Below, piece by piece: positions 51,610 through 59,711 of a DNA stretch of 64,000 bases (positions within the stretch are counted from its first letter, which is position 1; each line of letters opens with the position of its first letter). The notes under the pieces were generated by a model. It had not been told where the DNA came from. It was given only the letters and a program-made list of their open reading frames with translations, and made no database searches. Both the position numbers and the translations under genes were made by a program. The DNA lies in contig JAEXSP010000008.1 in NCBI GenBank assembly GCA_023453795.1, positions 149,220 to 213,219 on the forward strand, given 5' to 3'. The DNA is from Bacillota bacterium. GTDB lineage: Bacteria; Bacillota; Clostridia; Acetivibrionales; JAEXSP01.

Positions 51610-52812
51610 TTATACCGATCGGCTTTCAGCCATAAAGTCCCTCAATACCTCTGCGAGACACTTGAGTCCCTCTACTATCCTATCCTCCGGCATATTGGAG
51701 AAATTGATTCTGAAGGTGTTCTCCTTGCCTCCATTCGGGAAAAAAGAACCTCCTGGCACAAAGGCAACATTTTTTCGAAGGCAGACTTCCAGAACATCCC
51801 TTGAATTTATATGGGCCGGGAGCTCCACCCAGGCAAACAAACCTCCCTGAGGCCTTGTAAAGGTTACTCCTTCCGGGAATTCCTCCTCCATGGTTTTAAC
51901 GGTTATATTCCTTCTTCTTTTATATACTTCCCGAATTTTACCTATATGAACGTCGATATCATATCGCTCAAGGTACTTGGCGATTTCCATCTGTGCAATT
52001 GTGTTGCACTGCAAATCAGCCCCTTGCTTTACGAGCACATATTTTTCTATAACCTTTTTATTCCCTGCAATCCAGCCGATCCTATAGCCGGGGCAGAATA
52101 TTTTCGAAAAGGTTCCAAGACAAAGAACGCAGTCTTCATTGTCTAAAGACTTCATCGACGGCAGTGTCTCACCTTCAAATCTTAGTTCTCCATAAGGATT
52201 ATCCTCAATGACAATAATTTGGTTCTTTGCTGCTATTTCAACAATTCTCTTTCTTCTTTCAACGCTCCAGGTTCTTCCCGTCGGATTTTGAAATTCCGGA
52301 ATTGCATATAATATCTTAGCTCTTTTTGCAGTTTCAAGAATCCTTTCAAGTTCAGACGGTATCATACCATAATCATCGGTGGGCACCTCAATGAACTCAC
52401 AGCCGTATGCTTTGAATGCACTAATTGCAGCAAGATATGTAGGACTTTCACAAAGCACTATGTCACCCTCGTCCAGAAATACCTTTCCGGAAAGATCCAA
52501 GGCCTGTTGGGATCCATGTGTCAAAAGAATGTTATCCGAACAGAAGCTGGTTCCAAGCCTTTTATTCATCCGGTTTGCTATCCACTCACGCAAAGGAGCA
52601 TATCCTTCTGTAGTCGTATACTGCAAAGCCTTCGTTCCCTGCTCCTCCAAAACTGCTCTGTTGACTTCTTTTATCTCATTAACCGGGAATAGCTCCGGTG
52701 CCGGTAAACCTCCGGCAAATGAAATAACCTCGGGTTTTTCTGTAACTTTTAATATTTCTCTTATCTCTGAGGCCTTTAAATAGGCCATACGTTTTGCAAA
52801 TTTAAAATTCAC
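51610..52812 (-). CDS. PLP-dependent aminotransferase, class I/II
   Basis: The 400-residue fold-type I enzyme starts at a GTG with GGGGG 8 nt upstream. It opens with VISFAGGLPAPELFP, and carries LTHGSQQALDLSGKV (PLP phosphate loop), PEFQNPTGRTWS, VIEDNPYGELRF (Asp to the pyridine N), LGTFSKIFCPGYRIGW (Schiff-base Lys) and a C-terminal FRINFSNM with the carboxylate Arg. The set resembles 2-aminoadipate or valine-type aminotransferases (LysN-like). The exact substrate is unknown. It follows the MocR gene by 26 nt, so the two are likely co-transcribed. Confidence 0.9.
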   Translation of the reverse strand: MNFKFAKRMAYLKASEIREILKVTEKPEVISFAGGLPAPELFPVNEIKEVNRAVLEEQGTKALQYTTTEGYAPLREWIANRMNKRLGTSFCSDNILLTHGSQQALDLSGKVFLDEGDIVLCESPTYLAAISAFKAYGCEFIEVPTDDYGMIPSELERILETAKRAKILYAIPEFQNPTGRTWSVERRKRIVEIAAKNQIIVIEDNPYGELRFEGETLPSMKSLDNEDCVLCLGTFSKIFCPGYRIGWIAGNKKVIEKYVLVKQGADLQCNTIAQMEIAKYLERYDIDVHIGKIREVYKRRRNITVKTMEEEFPEGVTFTRPQGGLFAWVELPAHINSRDVLEVCLRKNVAFVPGGSFFPNGGKENTFRINFSNMPEDRIVEGLKCLAEVLRDFMAESRSV

Positions 52813-52838
52813 TCAAACTACCCCCAATCACCTTTCTC

Positions 52839-54356
52839 TTATACAATCGGATTGATTTCAACCTCTGCGCCGGCCTCGCTGCTGTCTTGACGCGCCATAA
52901 GCTCCCTCATAGCTTCACACAATCTTTTTATTCCTTCTTCTATATCCCTCAGCGGTGCGAAAGTAAAATTCAAACGGATATAGTCATCGCCATGGCCGGA
53001 AACAAAGAAAGGAGTCCCCGGAACAAAAACCACTTTATGCTCTGCAGCCTTGGAAAGAAGCTTTGAAGCAGAAATACCCGCCGGAAGCCTGCACCAGATG
53101 TAATAACCGCCTCTGGGTCTGTTCCAAATCAAATCTGCCGGAGCATATTTTGTCAGGGCATCATACATAACATCTCTTCTTTGCCTGTATTCCCTGCAAA
53201 TCTTAATCATGTGGGTTTCAAGAGAACCGTTTGAAATAAACCTCTCAATGATCCACTGTGATAAACTGTTTGGATGCAGATCCATTACCTGTTTTGCTGC
53301 CGCAAAACGATTTATTATTTTTTTATGTGCCACCGTCCATCCCAGTCTTAAGCCGGAATATACATTTTTTGAAAAAGTGCTTAGATAAATAACATAGCCG
53401 TCATTGTCCATGGACTTAAGCAGCGGCAGAGGACAGCCGTCATAGCAAAGGTCACCGTAAGCATCATCCTCCAGAATTATTACTCTGTACTTATAAGCCA
53501 ATTCTACAAGCCGTTTTCTTCTATCGAGCTCCATTTCAGTACCCGATGGGTTCTGGAAGGTTGGAACAGTATATATTAACTTGGGTCTGTACCTATTCAA
53601 AAGCTGTTCAAGAATGTCAAGCCTCATTCCGTTTTCATCAATCGGAACTCCCATTACTCTGGCACCAATTGTTTTAAAAGTTTGAACTGCCTGAAAAAAT
53701 GTAGGTTCTTCCACAACAACTATGTCTCCGGGATCCAGAATTGTCCTTGCCGTTAAATCTATTCCCTGTTGAGAACCCGAGAGCAGCATCACCTCATCGG
53801 GTTGGCAATATACCCCTCTCTTTTGCATCAAGGTACAAATTGCCTCACGGAGTGAAGTAAAGCCTTCTGTCGGGGTATGCAGCAAAGCCTTGTAATTCCT
53901 CTTCCCGGCTATTTCACGTTCCATTCCTTCCAATACATTGATTGGTCCCGTTTCAGGCGATGCAATCCCGGTTGCAAAAGAAATCAAATCACTTCTGTTA
54001 GCTAGCGTCAGCAAGTCTTTTACTAAGAATGATTCAAAATTATTGGAATACTGACTGAAAATCTGGTTCCATGTGGGTTCCTGGGAAACCTTACCGTCTG
54101 AATGCAGCTCCTCGTCAGGGTATGAGAGCACAATAGTTCCATCCCCAACATGCGACCCGATCAAGCCTTCCGCTTTAAGCTCACGATATGCGTTCAGTAC
54201 CGTAGTTCTGTTTACTCCCAAGCTTTCAGCCAGCTTTCTTTCCGGTGGAAGGCGGAAACCAGGCAAAAGCTCTCCGGACAATATTTGACGTCTCACTTGT
54301 TCAAAAATCTGAATATAGACAGGTGTGCCACACTCTCTATTTATTGTTACCCTCAT
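52839..54356 (-). CDS. MocR-family transcriptional regulator (GntR-aminotransferase fusion)
   Basis: The 505-residue protein has an N-terminal GntR winged helix-turn-helix (residues ~1-75: PVYIQIFEQVRRQILSGEL, then LAESLGVNRTTVLNAYREL) and an aminotransferase-like domain from ~115. PLP motifs are kept: SGSQQGIDLTARTI, PTFQNPSGTEM, ILEDDAYGDL and LSTFSKNVYSGLRLGW with the Lys. MocR proteins sense PLP or amino acid adducts and regulate neighbouring metabolic genes. A 14-bp perfect palindrome lies between its -10 and ATG, which suggests autoregulation together with the downstream aminotransferase. Confidence 0.93.
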   Translation of the reverse strand: MRVTINRECGTPVYIQIFEQVRRQILSGELLPGFRLPPERKLAESLGVNRTTVLNAYRELKAEGLIGSHVGDGTIVLSYPDEELHSDGKVSQEPTWNQIFSQYSNNFESFLVKDLLTLANRSDLISFATGIASPETGPINVLEGMEREIAGKRNYKALLHTPTEGFTSLREAICTLMQKRGVYCQPDEVMLLSGSQQGIDLTARTILDPGDIVVVEEPTFFQAVQTFKTIGARVMGVPIDENGMRLDILEQLLNRYRPKLIYTVPTFQNPSGTEMELDRRKRLVELAYKYRVIILEDDAYGDLCYDGCPLPLLKSMDNDGYVIYLSTFSKNVYSGLRLGWTVAHKKIINRFAAAKQVMDLHPNSLSQWIIERFISNGSLETHMIKICREYRQRRDVMYDALTKYAPADLIWNRPRGGYYIWCRLPAGISASKLLSKAAEHKVVFVPGTPFFVSGHGDDYIRLNFTFAPLRDIEEGIKRLCEAMRELMARQDSSEAGAEVEINPIV

Positions 54357-54370
54357 ACCAAATCACCTCA

Positions 54371-54384
54371 TTGGATTAATCCAA
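54371..54384. promoter_or_regulatory. Candidate MocR operator palindrome
   Basis: TTGGATTAATCCAA is a perfect 14-bp palindrome located between the -10 and the start codon of the MocR gene, where a bound protein would block transcription. Confidence 0.6.
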
Positions 54385-54388
54385 TTTC

Positions 54389-54417
54389 ATTATATTCTAA
54401 TTTTTCTTTCGAAACAA
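54389..54417 (-). promoter_or_regulatory. MocR-aminotransferase promoter
   Basis: TTGTTT (54412-54417) and TATAAT (54389-54394) on the minus strand, 17-nt spacing. Confidence 0.7.
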
Positions 54418-54509
54418 CAACCAATTCCGCAAAATTTAAGCCAGCCAATATTTACTACAATTCTTGATTCAAGAAACTAATGGGTTTGCTGCTTTATAAG
54501 AAATTCCGA

Positions 54510-54538
54510 TTGCTGTTTGGACAAATTACTGTTATAAT
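54510..54538 (+). promoter_or_regulatory. cheW promoter
   Basis: TTGCTG (54510-54515) and TATAAT (54533-54538) with 17-nt spacing, 56 nt before the cheW ATG. Confidence 0.65.
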
Positions 54539-54594
54539 AGTTATATGTTACAAGTCTCTGTCGTTTTCGACATTTTCAATCTCAGGAGGTACTT

Positions 54595-55056
54595 ATGTCA
54601 AACAGACAATTACTGATTTTCAAATTGAATGGTGAAGACTTTGGCGTTGAAATTACGCATGTTGATCAGATTATCCCGCCAAAAGAGATTTTTATGGTTC
54701 CGAATACACCCGAGCACATCGAAGGTCTTTTAAGTCTGAGAGGCAAGGTTTATACAATAATAAATCTCAGGAAGAGGTTCGGATTTCCCTCAAAGGATTT
54801 TGATGATGCAACAAAAATAATAATCGTTAATGTGAATTCCGTTATGGTTGGATTTATTGTAGACGAGGTCAATGAAATAGCGCGTGTTGAAGATGAGAAC
54901 ATAGAAAGCACGCCTCAGACAATAGCAAACCTTAACAGAAAATATCTCTCGGGAGTTGCTAAAATCGGAGACAGAATAGTAATAACGCTTGATTTGGATC
55001 AAGTTTTATCTGCATCGGAAGAAGCGGAAGTTGCACGCCTATCAAATTCAAAGTAA
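54595..55056 (+). CDS. cheW: CheW-type chemotaxis coupling protein
   Basis: The 153-residue CheW domain protein opens QLLIFKLNGEDFGVEITHVDQII and carries MVPNTPEHIEGLLSLRGKVYTIINLRKRFG, the CheW core with the receptor/CheA contact Arg, and VGFIVDEVNEIARV. CheW links chemoreceptors to the CheA kinase at the inner membrane. No cheA or receptor gene is near, so it is a solitary CheW. AGGAGG precedes the ATG, and a terminator follows. Confidence 0.92.
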   Translation: MSNRQLLIFKLNGEDFGVEITHVDQIIPPKEIFMVPNTPEHIEGLLSLRGKVYTIINLRKRFGFPSKDFDDATKIIIVNVNSVMVGFIVDEVNEIARVEDENIESTPQTIANLNRKYLSGVAKIGDRIVITLDLDQVLSASEEAEVARLSNSK

Positions 55057-55070
55057 ATATTGATGCATGA

Positions 55071-55096
55071 ACGGTGCATATTGCGCCGTTTTTTTA
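55071..55096 (+). terminator. Terminator after cheW
   Basis: ACGGTGC/GCGCCGT arms with a 5-nt loop are followed by T7 on the plus strand. Confidence 0.85.
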
Positions 55097-55110
55097 TGCC
55101 CCTTTTTTCC

Positions 55111-55641
55111 TTATTTGCCGGCATAGGCCCTAGCCCCTAAAATGTGTATAGCCCTTAAATCAATCCAATTGTATTCTGTGAGTGGATAGTTATCTGTATT
55201 ATCGGTATGGGAGGCTGTAAGCAGGTTTTCTATTGCTGCCGATTTTCCGGTGTCAACAACTAAAACTGTATGGTTGAAATGGTTCCCTCCCGAAAAAGAC
55301 AGTTGAATCAGGTCACCGGGCTCGACATCTTTAATCTCTGCCAATTCACCAAAAGGCCCTGGACCGCGATTATTTATAAGAAAGTCATATAAAAAGTCGA
55401 CACCTGTCCAAGCCGGACTTCTATGATTGGAATCTATGTAATACCAGCCTAGAGTATTTGAATAATTCATTAAGCCGCACCCTGCATAGATTATCTGTGA
55501 TATAAAATTTGAACAATCACCGCCATAATTCTCAAAATCAAAATATGCAGGGTTCCTGGCAAAAGCCCACTTATGTGCATATTCCAATGCTTTATCCCTG
55601 TCATACCCTGACACCTTAGGTCTCCAATAATACGTAGACAT
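55111..55641 (-). CDS. Amidase-6 type cysteine hydrolase domain protein
   Basis: The 176-residue protein matches the putative amidase domain (Amidase_6) family: DKALEYAHKWAFARNPAYFDFE, then YGGDCSNFISQIIYAGCGLM with the catalytic Cys in GGDCSNF, GDLIQLSFSGGNHFNHTVLVVD with the His, and a C-terminal segment. Such domains occur in clostridial proteins thought to act on peptides or cell wall. No signal peptide is visible, so it may be cytosolic or spore-associated. It is convergent with cheW. Confidence 0.85.
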   Translation of the reverse strand: MSTYYWRPKVSGYDRDKALEYAHKWAFARNPAYFDFENYGGDCSNFISQIIYAGCGLMNYSNTLGWYYIDSNHRSPAWTGVDFLYDFLINNRGPGPFGELAEIKDVEPGDLIQLSFSGGNHFNHTVLVVDTGKSAAIENLLTASHTDNTDNYPLTEYNWIDLRAIHILGARAYAGK

Positions 55642-55806
55642 TCTTTGTACCCTGCTATTATTTTTCTTAATCCATAATATTAATGGTTCTTATTAAACGT
55701 TACGATTTCCGCATAATCTTCGTATTGCCTGAAATTTAAAATAATAAAATAGTGAAAAACAATGGTATAATAAATTTGTAGATATTTTTACTATCGGAGG
55801 ACTAGC

Positions 55807-56520
55807 ATGGCAAAAGACATGATTATAGCTGTAGAGGATGAAAGCCATATCCAACAGCTTATAAAATATAATCTTGAAGCAAGCGGATATAAGGTTTTGA
55901 CTCTTGAGAGCGGTGAAAGCCTTCTCAACGAGGTCAAAAACACAATTCCCGATCTATTTCTTCTGGATATTATGCTTCCGGGAATGGACGGCTTCGAAGT
56001 ATGCAGACATTTAAGGGAAAACCCACGTACAAAAAAAGTCCCCATTATCATATTGACAGCCAAGAATGAAGAATTTGACAAAGTGCTCGGACTTGAGATA
56101 GGTGCCGATGATTATATAACAAAACCATTCAGTGTAAGGGAACTTCTCGCTCGGGTCAAGGCTATCCTAAGAAGGGCCAATCTATCTCCATCCGAAGAGT
56201 CTGAAATATTACAGCACGGGGATATAAGCATTGACTGCACAAGAAGGGAAGTTTATAAGAGGGGTCAGCTTATAGAAATGCCCCTAAAGGAATTCGAACT
56301 CCTGAAACTCCTAATAATTAATAAAGGTAAGATTCTATCCAGAGAAATACTGCTTGAAAAGGTTTGGGGATTTGACTATTACGGTGAAACAAGAACGGTA
56401 GACGTGCACATACGTTACCTGCGGCAAAAAATCGAAGATGACGATACAAATCCGACTTATATTGAAACAATAAGAGGCGTAGGCTATAGGTTCAGCGACA
56501 AATTATCCAAAAGCAAATGA
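55807..56520 (+). CDS. OmpR/PhoB-family response regulator, no adjacent kinase
   Basis: The 237-residue two-domain regulator has a receiver at ~1-120 (AVEDESH acidic pocket, LFLLDIMLPGMDGFE phospho-Asp, ILTAKNEE, DDYITKPF) and a winged-helix DNA-binding domain at ~130-232 (EFELLKLLIINKGKILSREIL, TRTVDVHIRYLRQKIED, YIETIRGVGYRF). The order is that of PhoB/WalR-like regulators. The kinase gene that normally follows is absent; a terminator lies ~55 nt downstream. The ATG is preceded by GGAGG. Confidence 0.93.
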   Translation: MAKDMIIAVEDESHIQQLIKYNLEASGYKVLTLESGESLLNEVKNTIPDLFLLDIMLPGMDGFEVCRHLRENPRTKKVPIIILTAKNEEFDKVLGLEIGADDYITKPFSVRELLARVKAILRRANLSPSEESEILQHGDISIDCTRREVYKRGQLIEMPLKEFELLKLLIINKGKILSREILLEKVWGFDYYGETRTVDVHIRYLRQKIEDDDTNPTYIETIRGVGYRFSDKLSKSK

Positions 56521-56574
56521 TATACATGAATAAAACGAGTTTTGAAAATACTCTAATTGTATCAGGAAAAATTA

Positions 56575-56612
56575 AAGTCTCGGGAACATATCAGATATGC
56601 TTCCGAGACTTT
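56575..56612. terminator. Bidirectional terminator, response regulator / cdp
   Basis: AAAGTCTCGG/CCGAGACTTT outer stem with an inner CATAT/ATATG stem; T-runs on both strands serve the convergent genes. Confidence 0.85.
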
Positions 56613-56626
56613 TAACATATTAAAGC

Positions 56627-59593
56627 CTATTTAAAATTAACCACTACCTTGTGTTCCTTGTTATCTTCAAATATCGGGAGCAGGTTACCGTCCAGCTTAC
56701 TGCCGTCAACAGTTATTTCCACGCTACCGTCGGCAATTCTTCTGAAGCCTTCCGGCTTTGTAATCTTAATGCTGTAAGTTGCCTTTCCGGTATTAAGCGT
56801 ATACGCTAAAGAAGTATCTTTTTCTCTCATTATAGGGTCAAGCAATATGCCCTGACGAGTATAATCAATACCAAGTGCCGACATCATGGTGAGAATAAAC
56901 CATGTTGATGTTCCGCTCAACATCGGACCTATGTTTTCGCCTGTTTCACTGTTATTGTACTGAGTGCAGAACCTTGGATTGCCGCAAATCACAAAAGGAT
57001 TGGTCATTGTCCTGTAAGGCGCTACAAGGTCAAGCATCCAATAGGCCGTATCAGTAAGCCTTTGTGCAAGCTTTTTATCTTTAACTTCCTTAGCTGCTTT
57101 AAGCATCGCAGACGTTCCCATCATTGTAGCATGTTTGAAAACAGCACCATTTTCTCTATCCCCCGGGAAATAATGGCCTGTAGCAGTGTCATTTGCGACC
57201 TTGCCCAGATCAGTCAGCGTAACAAGCTTAATTCCGTAAGGTGTCTTAAGATATTTCTCTATGCTGTCCAGCATAATTGATATCTGCTCTTCATTCGCTG
57301 CATCAGCCAGTACTGACCAGTTAAATGAGTTAAGGAAGTATGAACCGTCTATTGCAGGATCTGCCGACAAGCCGTCTCCCTTTGCGCCAAGGAATGTAAA
57401 CTTGCCATCCTTGTACCTGTTAAACAGCACTCTGGCAAAGAAGTCGCCCTTCCAGGCATGTTCCTGAACTGCGTCATATATTTTATGCGAAAGCAATTTC
57501 AATTTTTCTTCATATGAGGCATCACCTTTTTCATGCGAAATGTAAACCATTTCATCTATAGCCACTTTCAAAAGGAATGCATTCATAATGCTCTCAGAGT
57601 AATCACTCTCAAACGGGTCGCCTTCTTTTCTACCCTTTTCAGCCAACTGATTACGGTAAAGCTTTTCTTTCGTTATTCCATCAATAAAGTCATTATCAAG
57701 CTTCAAGCAGTCATTCCAGTCCGCATTATCCAAAAGAGGCATTCCATGTTTTCCTACCGATATTTCAGCCGAATACCTGATAAGAGCCTTTATTGTTTCA
57801 TATACAGGTCTGGTCTTAACAGGTGCTGTTCCTGCAACAGCGACTTCTTCATCAAGGAAGCCCAGGTCTCCGGACAGGTTTATATAGCGGTATACTGCCT
57901 GGACAAACCAAAGTGAGTCATCAGACCATTTCCCCGGCTCTTTTCCTTCCCAGAAGAAGTTATGGTACGCAAAGCCGAATTCAAATATCATACTGCACCA
58001 TTCCTTGAGCATCTGCTTGACTGTATCATGCATGCCCATGCTTACGAAATAGTACATCGTTGCAAATATATCCTGAATTTCTCTAAATCCGATTTCCCTG
58101 TATCCCTTCTGAGTCTGGCAGAAGGATCTAGATACAAAGGTCTGGTATAGTACCTGGAATGGAAGATTTTTATTAAAATATGTGTTGAAAGCTTCATCTG
58201 AAGACTGCATCTGAATGAAGTTCCTATATCTTTCATAGAATTTGCTATTTTCCTCAAGTGCTTTTATTGTCTCATTGGGTTTGGAATATTTGTCCACAAG
58301 ACTCTTAATTTCTTCATCAAAGGTACTATCTTTGAATTTTGGATTTACAACCTTGGATACAACACCTGTAAAATTGTCTATCAGGCATTCCGTTCCGGCA
58401 TCAAGCATTATTTGTCCCGCAACGGCAAAGAAGCCCGGTCCCTTGCGATAAAACCTGTTGCTTAGGCTGTTAATGCCTTCAGGGTTCTCAAGTGTGCCAT
58501 TTCCGACAAAGTCATTATAATTGGCACAAAACTCTGTTGGATATTCAACATTATTGCCCTTATGTATTAGCATAGTGTGGAATCTCTGGTCATCCTTTGC
58601 TTTATCCGGATAATAATCAGGTCCGACAGCTACAAGATTCCCACTTGCATCTCTTATGATTTTTGCCTGCATTATAACATTACTGTATAAGACATCTTCA
58701 AAAAGCGCATGAGGAGCTGCTGAACCAAACATTCCCGTATAAATGACTTTTAAATTTCTTGAGCTGCTGCTGTTGTTTTTTACTTCTATTTGCTGTACTT
58801 CTGTAGCCAGCGGCATTCCCTCTTCCTGAGGAAGTATAAATATTGTTCTCTTTATTTCAAGTCCGCATTTAGTCTTATATACAATTTTTGTATAGTTCTG
58901 TGAATGAATACATATTGCAGATTCTATATTTGAGTCGTTGGGATCAGCCGAGTAAAATATCTTTTTATAATCCTCAACAATATAAAACTGCCTGTTTGCC
59001 GGAAAGCCATTCTCCTCCTGTCTCATATCCCAACGTGATGCCAGTACCTGAGTTGAAGCATGCGAGCGGAAGGATCCTCTCCCCAGCCTGTCGACAACGC
59101 TTTTTGGTGTTGTCTGCAAAGCATGATCATAACCAATTCTATTGCCGAGCAGGAGATTTGTGTAGAAATGCGGTCCGGGAGAAGGTGTACGAAGGTCAAT
59201 AACATGTTCTCCTTCGGAATTTAAAGTACCGGCCCATGAATCAATATTTGAAAGAACATCAGAAATTGCATGTCTGACTTCATCAGAGATGTTGACTTCC
59301 TTAACTGAAGCATTCTTAATATACACCTTTGGATTCGGGCCGTTAACCAATAAAAAAGATCCTGTAACGCCTATCTGATTGAATATATATTTTGCTATTT
59401 CGCTCTTTTTAAGTAATTCAAGAGTAACAGGTGCATTAAAAGGTATGTTTGCAACACCTATGACCCTTTTCAAACTACTGTCGGCAAACAAGCCGTCAAC
59501 AATTTGCTTATCCTCAACGATTCCTTTAAATTCAGATTTCAATAAAGCCTCCGGTGTCACATTAACTGCTCTTGCAACTATTTTCTCGTACAT
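56627..59593 (-). CDS. Cellodextrin phosphorylase (GH94)
   Basis: The 988-residue GH94 enzyme matches cellodextrin phosphorylase in length (~980) and motifs: the N-terminal domain, HVIDLRTPSPGPHFYTNLL, SVVDRLGRGSFRSHAS, DMRQEENGFPANRQFY, the catalytic-acid region LLDNADWNDCLKLD, and C-terminal GTSTWFILTMMSALG. It splits cellodextrins of three or more glucoses with phosphate into glucose-1-phosphate and a shorter chain, saving ATP in the cytosol. It follows the cellobiose phosphorylase gene by 118 nt; GGAGGG precedes the ATG. Confidence 0.93.
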   Translation of the reverse strand: MYEKIVARAVNVTPEALLKSEFKGIVEDKQIVDGLFADSSLKRVIGVANIPFNAPVTLELLKKSEIAKYIFNQIGVTGSFLLVNGPNPKVYIKNASVKEVNISDEVRHAISDVLSNIDSWAGTLNSEGEHVIDLRTPSPGPHFYTNLLLGNRIGYDHALQTTPKSVVDRLGRGSFRSHASTQVLASRWDMRQEENGFPANRQFYIVEDYKKIFYSADPNDSNIESAICIHSQNYTKIVYKTKCGLEIKRTIFILPQEEGMPLATEVQQIEVKNNSSSSRNLKVIYTGMFGSAAPHALFEDVLYSNVIMQAKIIRDASGNLVAVGPDYYPDKAKDDQRFHTMLIHKGNNVEYPTEFCANYNDFVGNGTLENPEGINSLSNRFYRKGPGFFAVAGQIMLDAGTECLIDNFTGVVSKVVNPKFKDSTFDEEIKSLVDKYSKPNETIKALEENSKFYERYRNFIQMQSSDEAFNTYFNKNLPFQVLYQTFVSRSFCQTQKGYREIGFREIQDIFATMYYFVSMGMHDTVKQMLKEWCSMIFEFGFAYHNFFWEGKEPGKWSDDSLWFVQAVYRYINLSGDLGFLDEEVAVAGTAPVKTRPVYETIKALIRYSAEISVGKHGMPLLDNADWNDCLKLDNDFIDGITKEKLYRNQLAEKGRKEGDPFESDYSESIMNAFLLKVAIDEMVYISHEKGDASYEEKLKLLSHKIYDAVQEHAWKGDFFARVLFNRYKDGKFTFLGAKGDGLSADPAIDGSYFLNSFNWSVLADAANEEQISIMLDSIEKYLKTPYGIKLVTLTDLGKVANDTATGHYFPGDRENGAVFKHATMMGTSAMLKAAKEVKDKKLAQRLTDTAYWMLDLVAPYRTMTNPFVICGNPRFCTQYNNSETGENIGPMLSGTSTWFILTMMSALGIDYTRQGILLDPIMREKDTSLAYTLNTGKATYSIKITKPEGFRRIADGSVEITVDGSKLDGNLLPIFEDNKEHKVVVNFK

Positions 59594-59711
59594 GTCGACC
59601 CTCCTAATATACTCAATTATTATTCAAGTGCGTTTAACCAATAATTAAGTGCGGCAGAAAACCGCCCGCCTCTGCCGCACAATTCAAATTAAATCCCTTA
59701 TGAATAAATTT

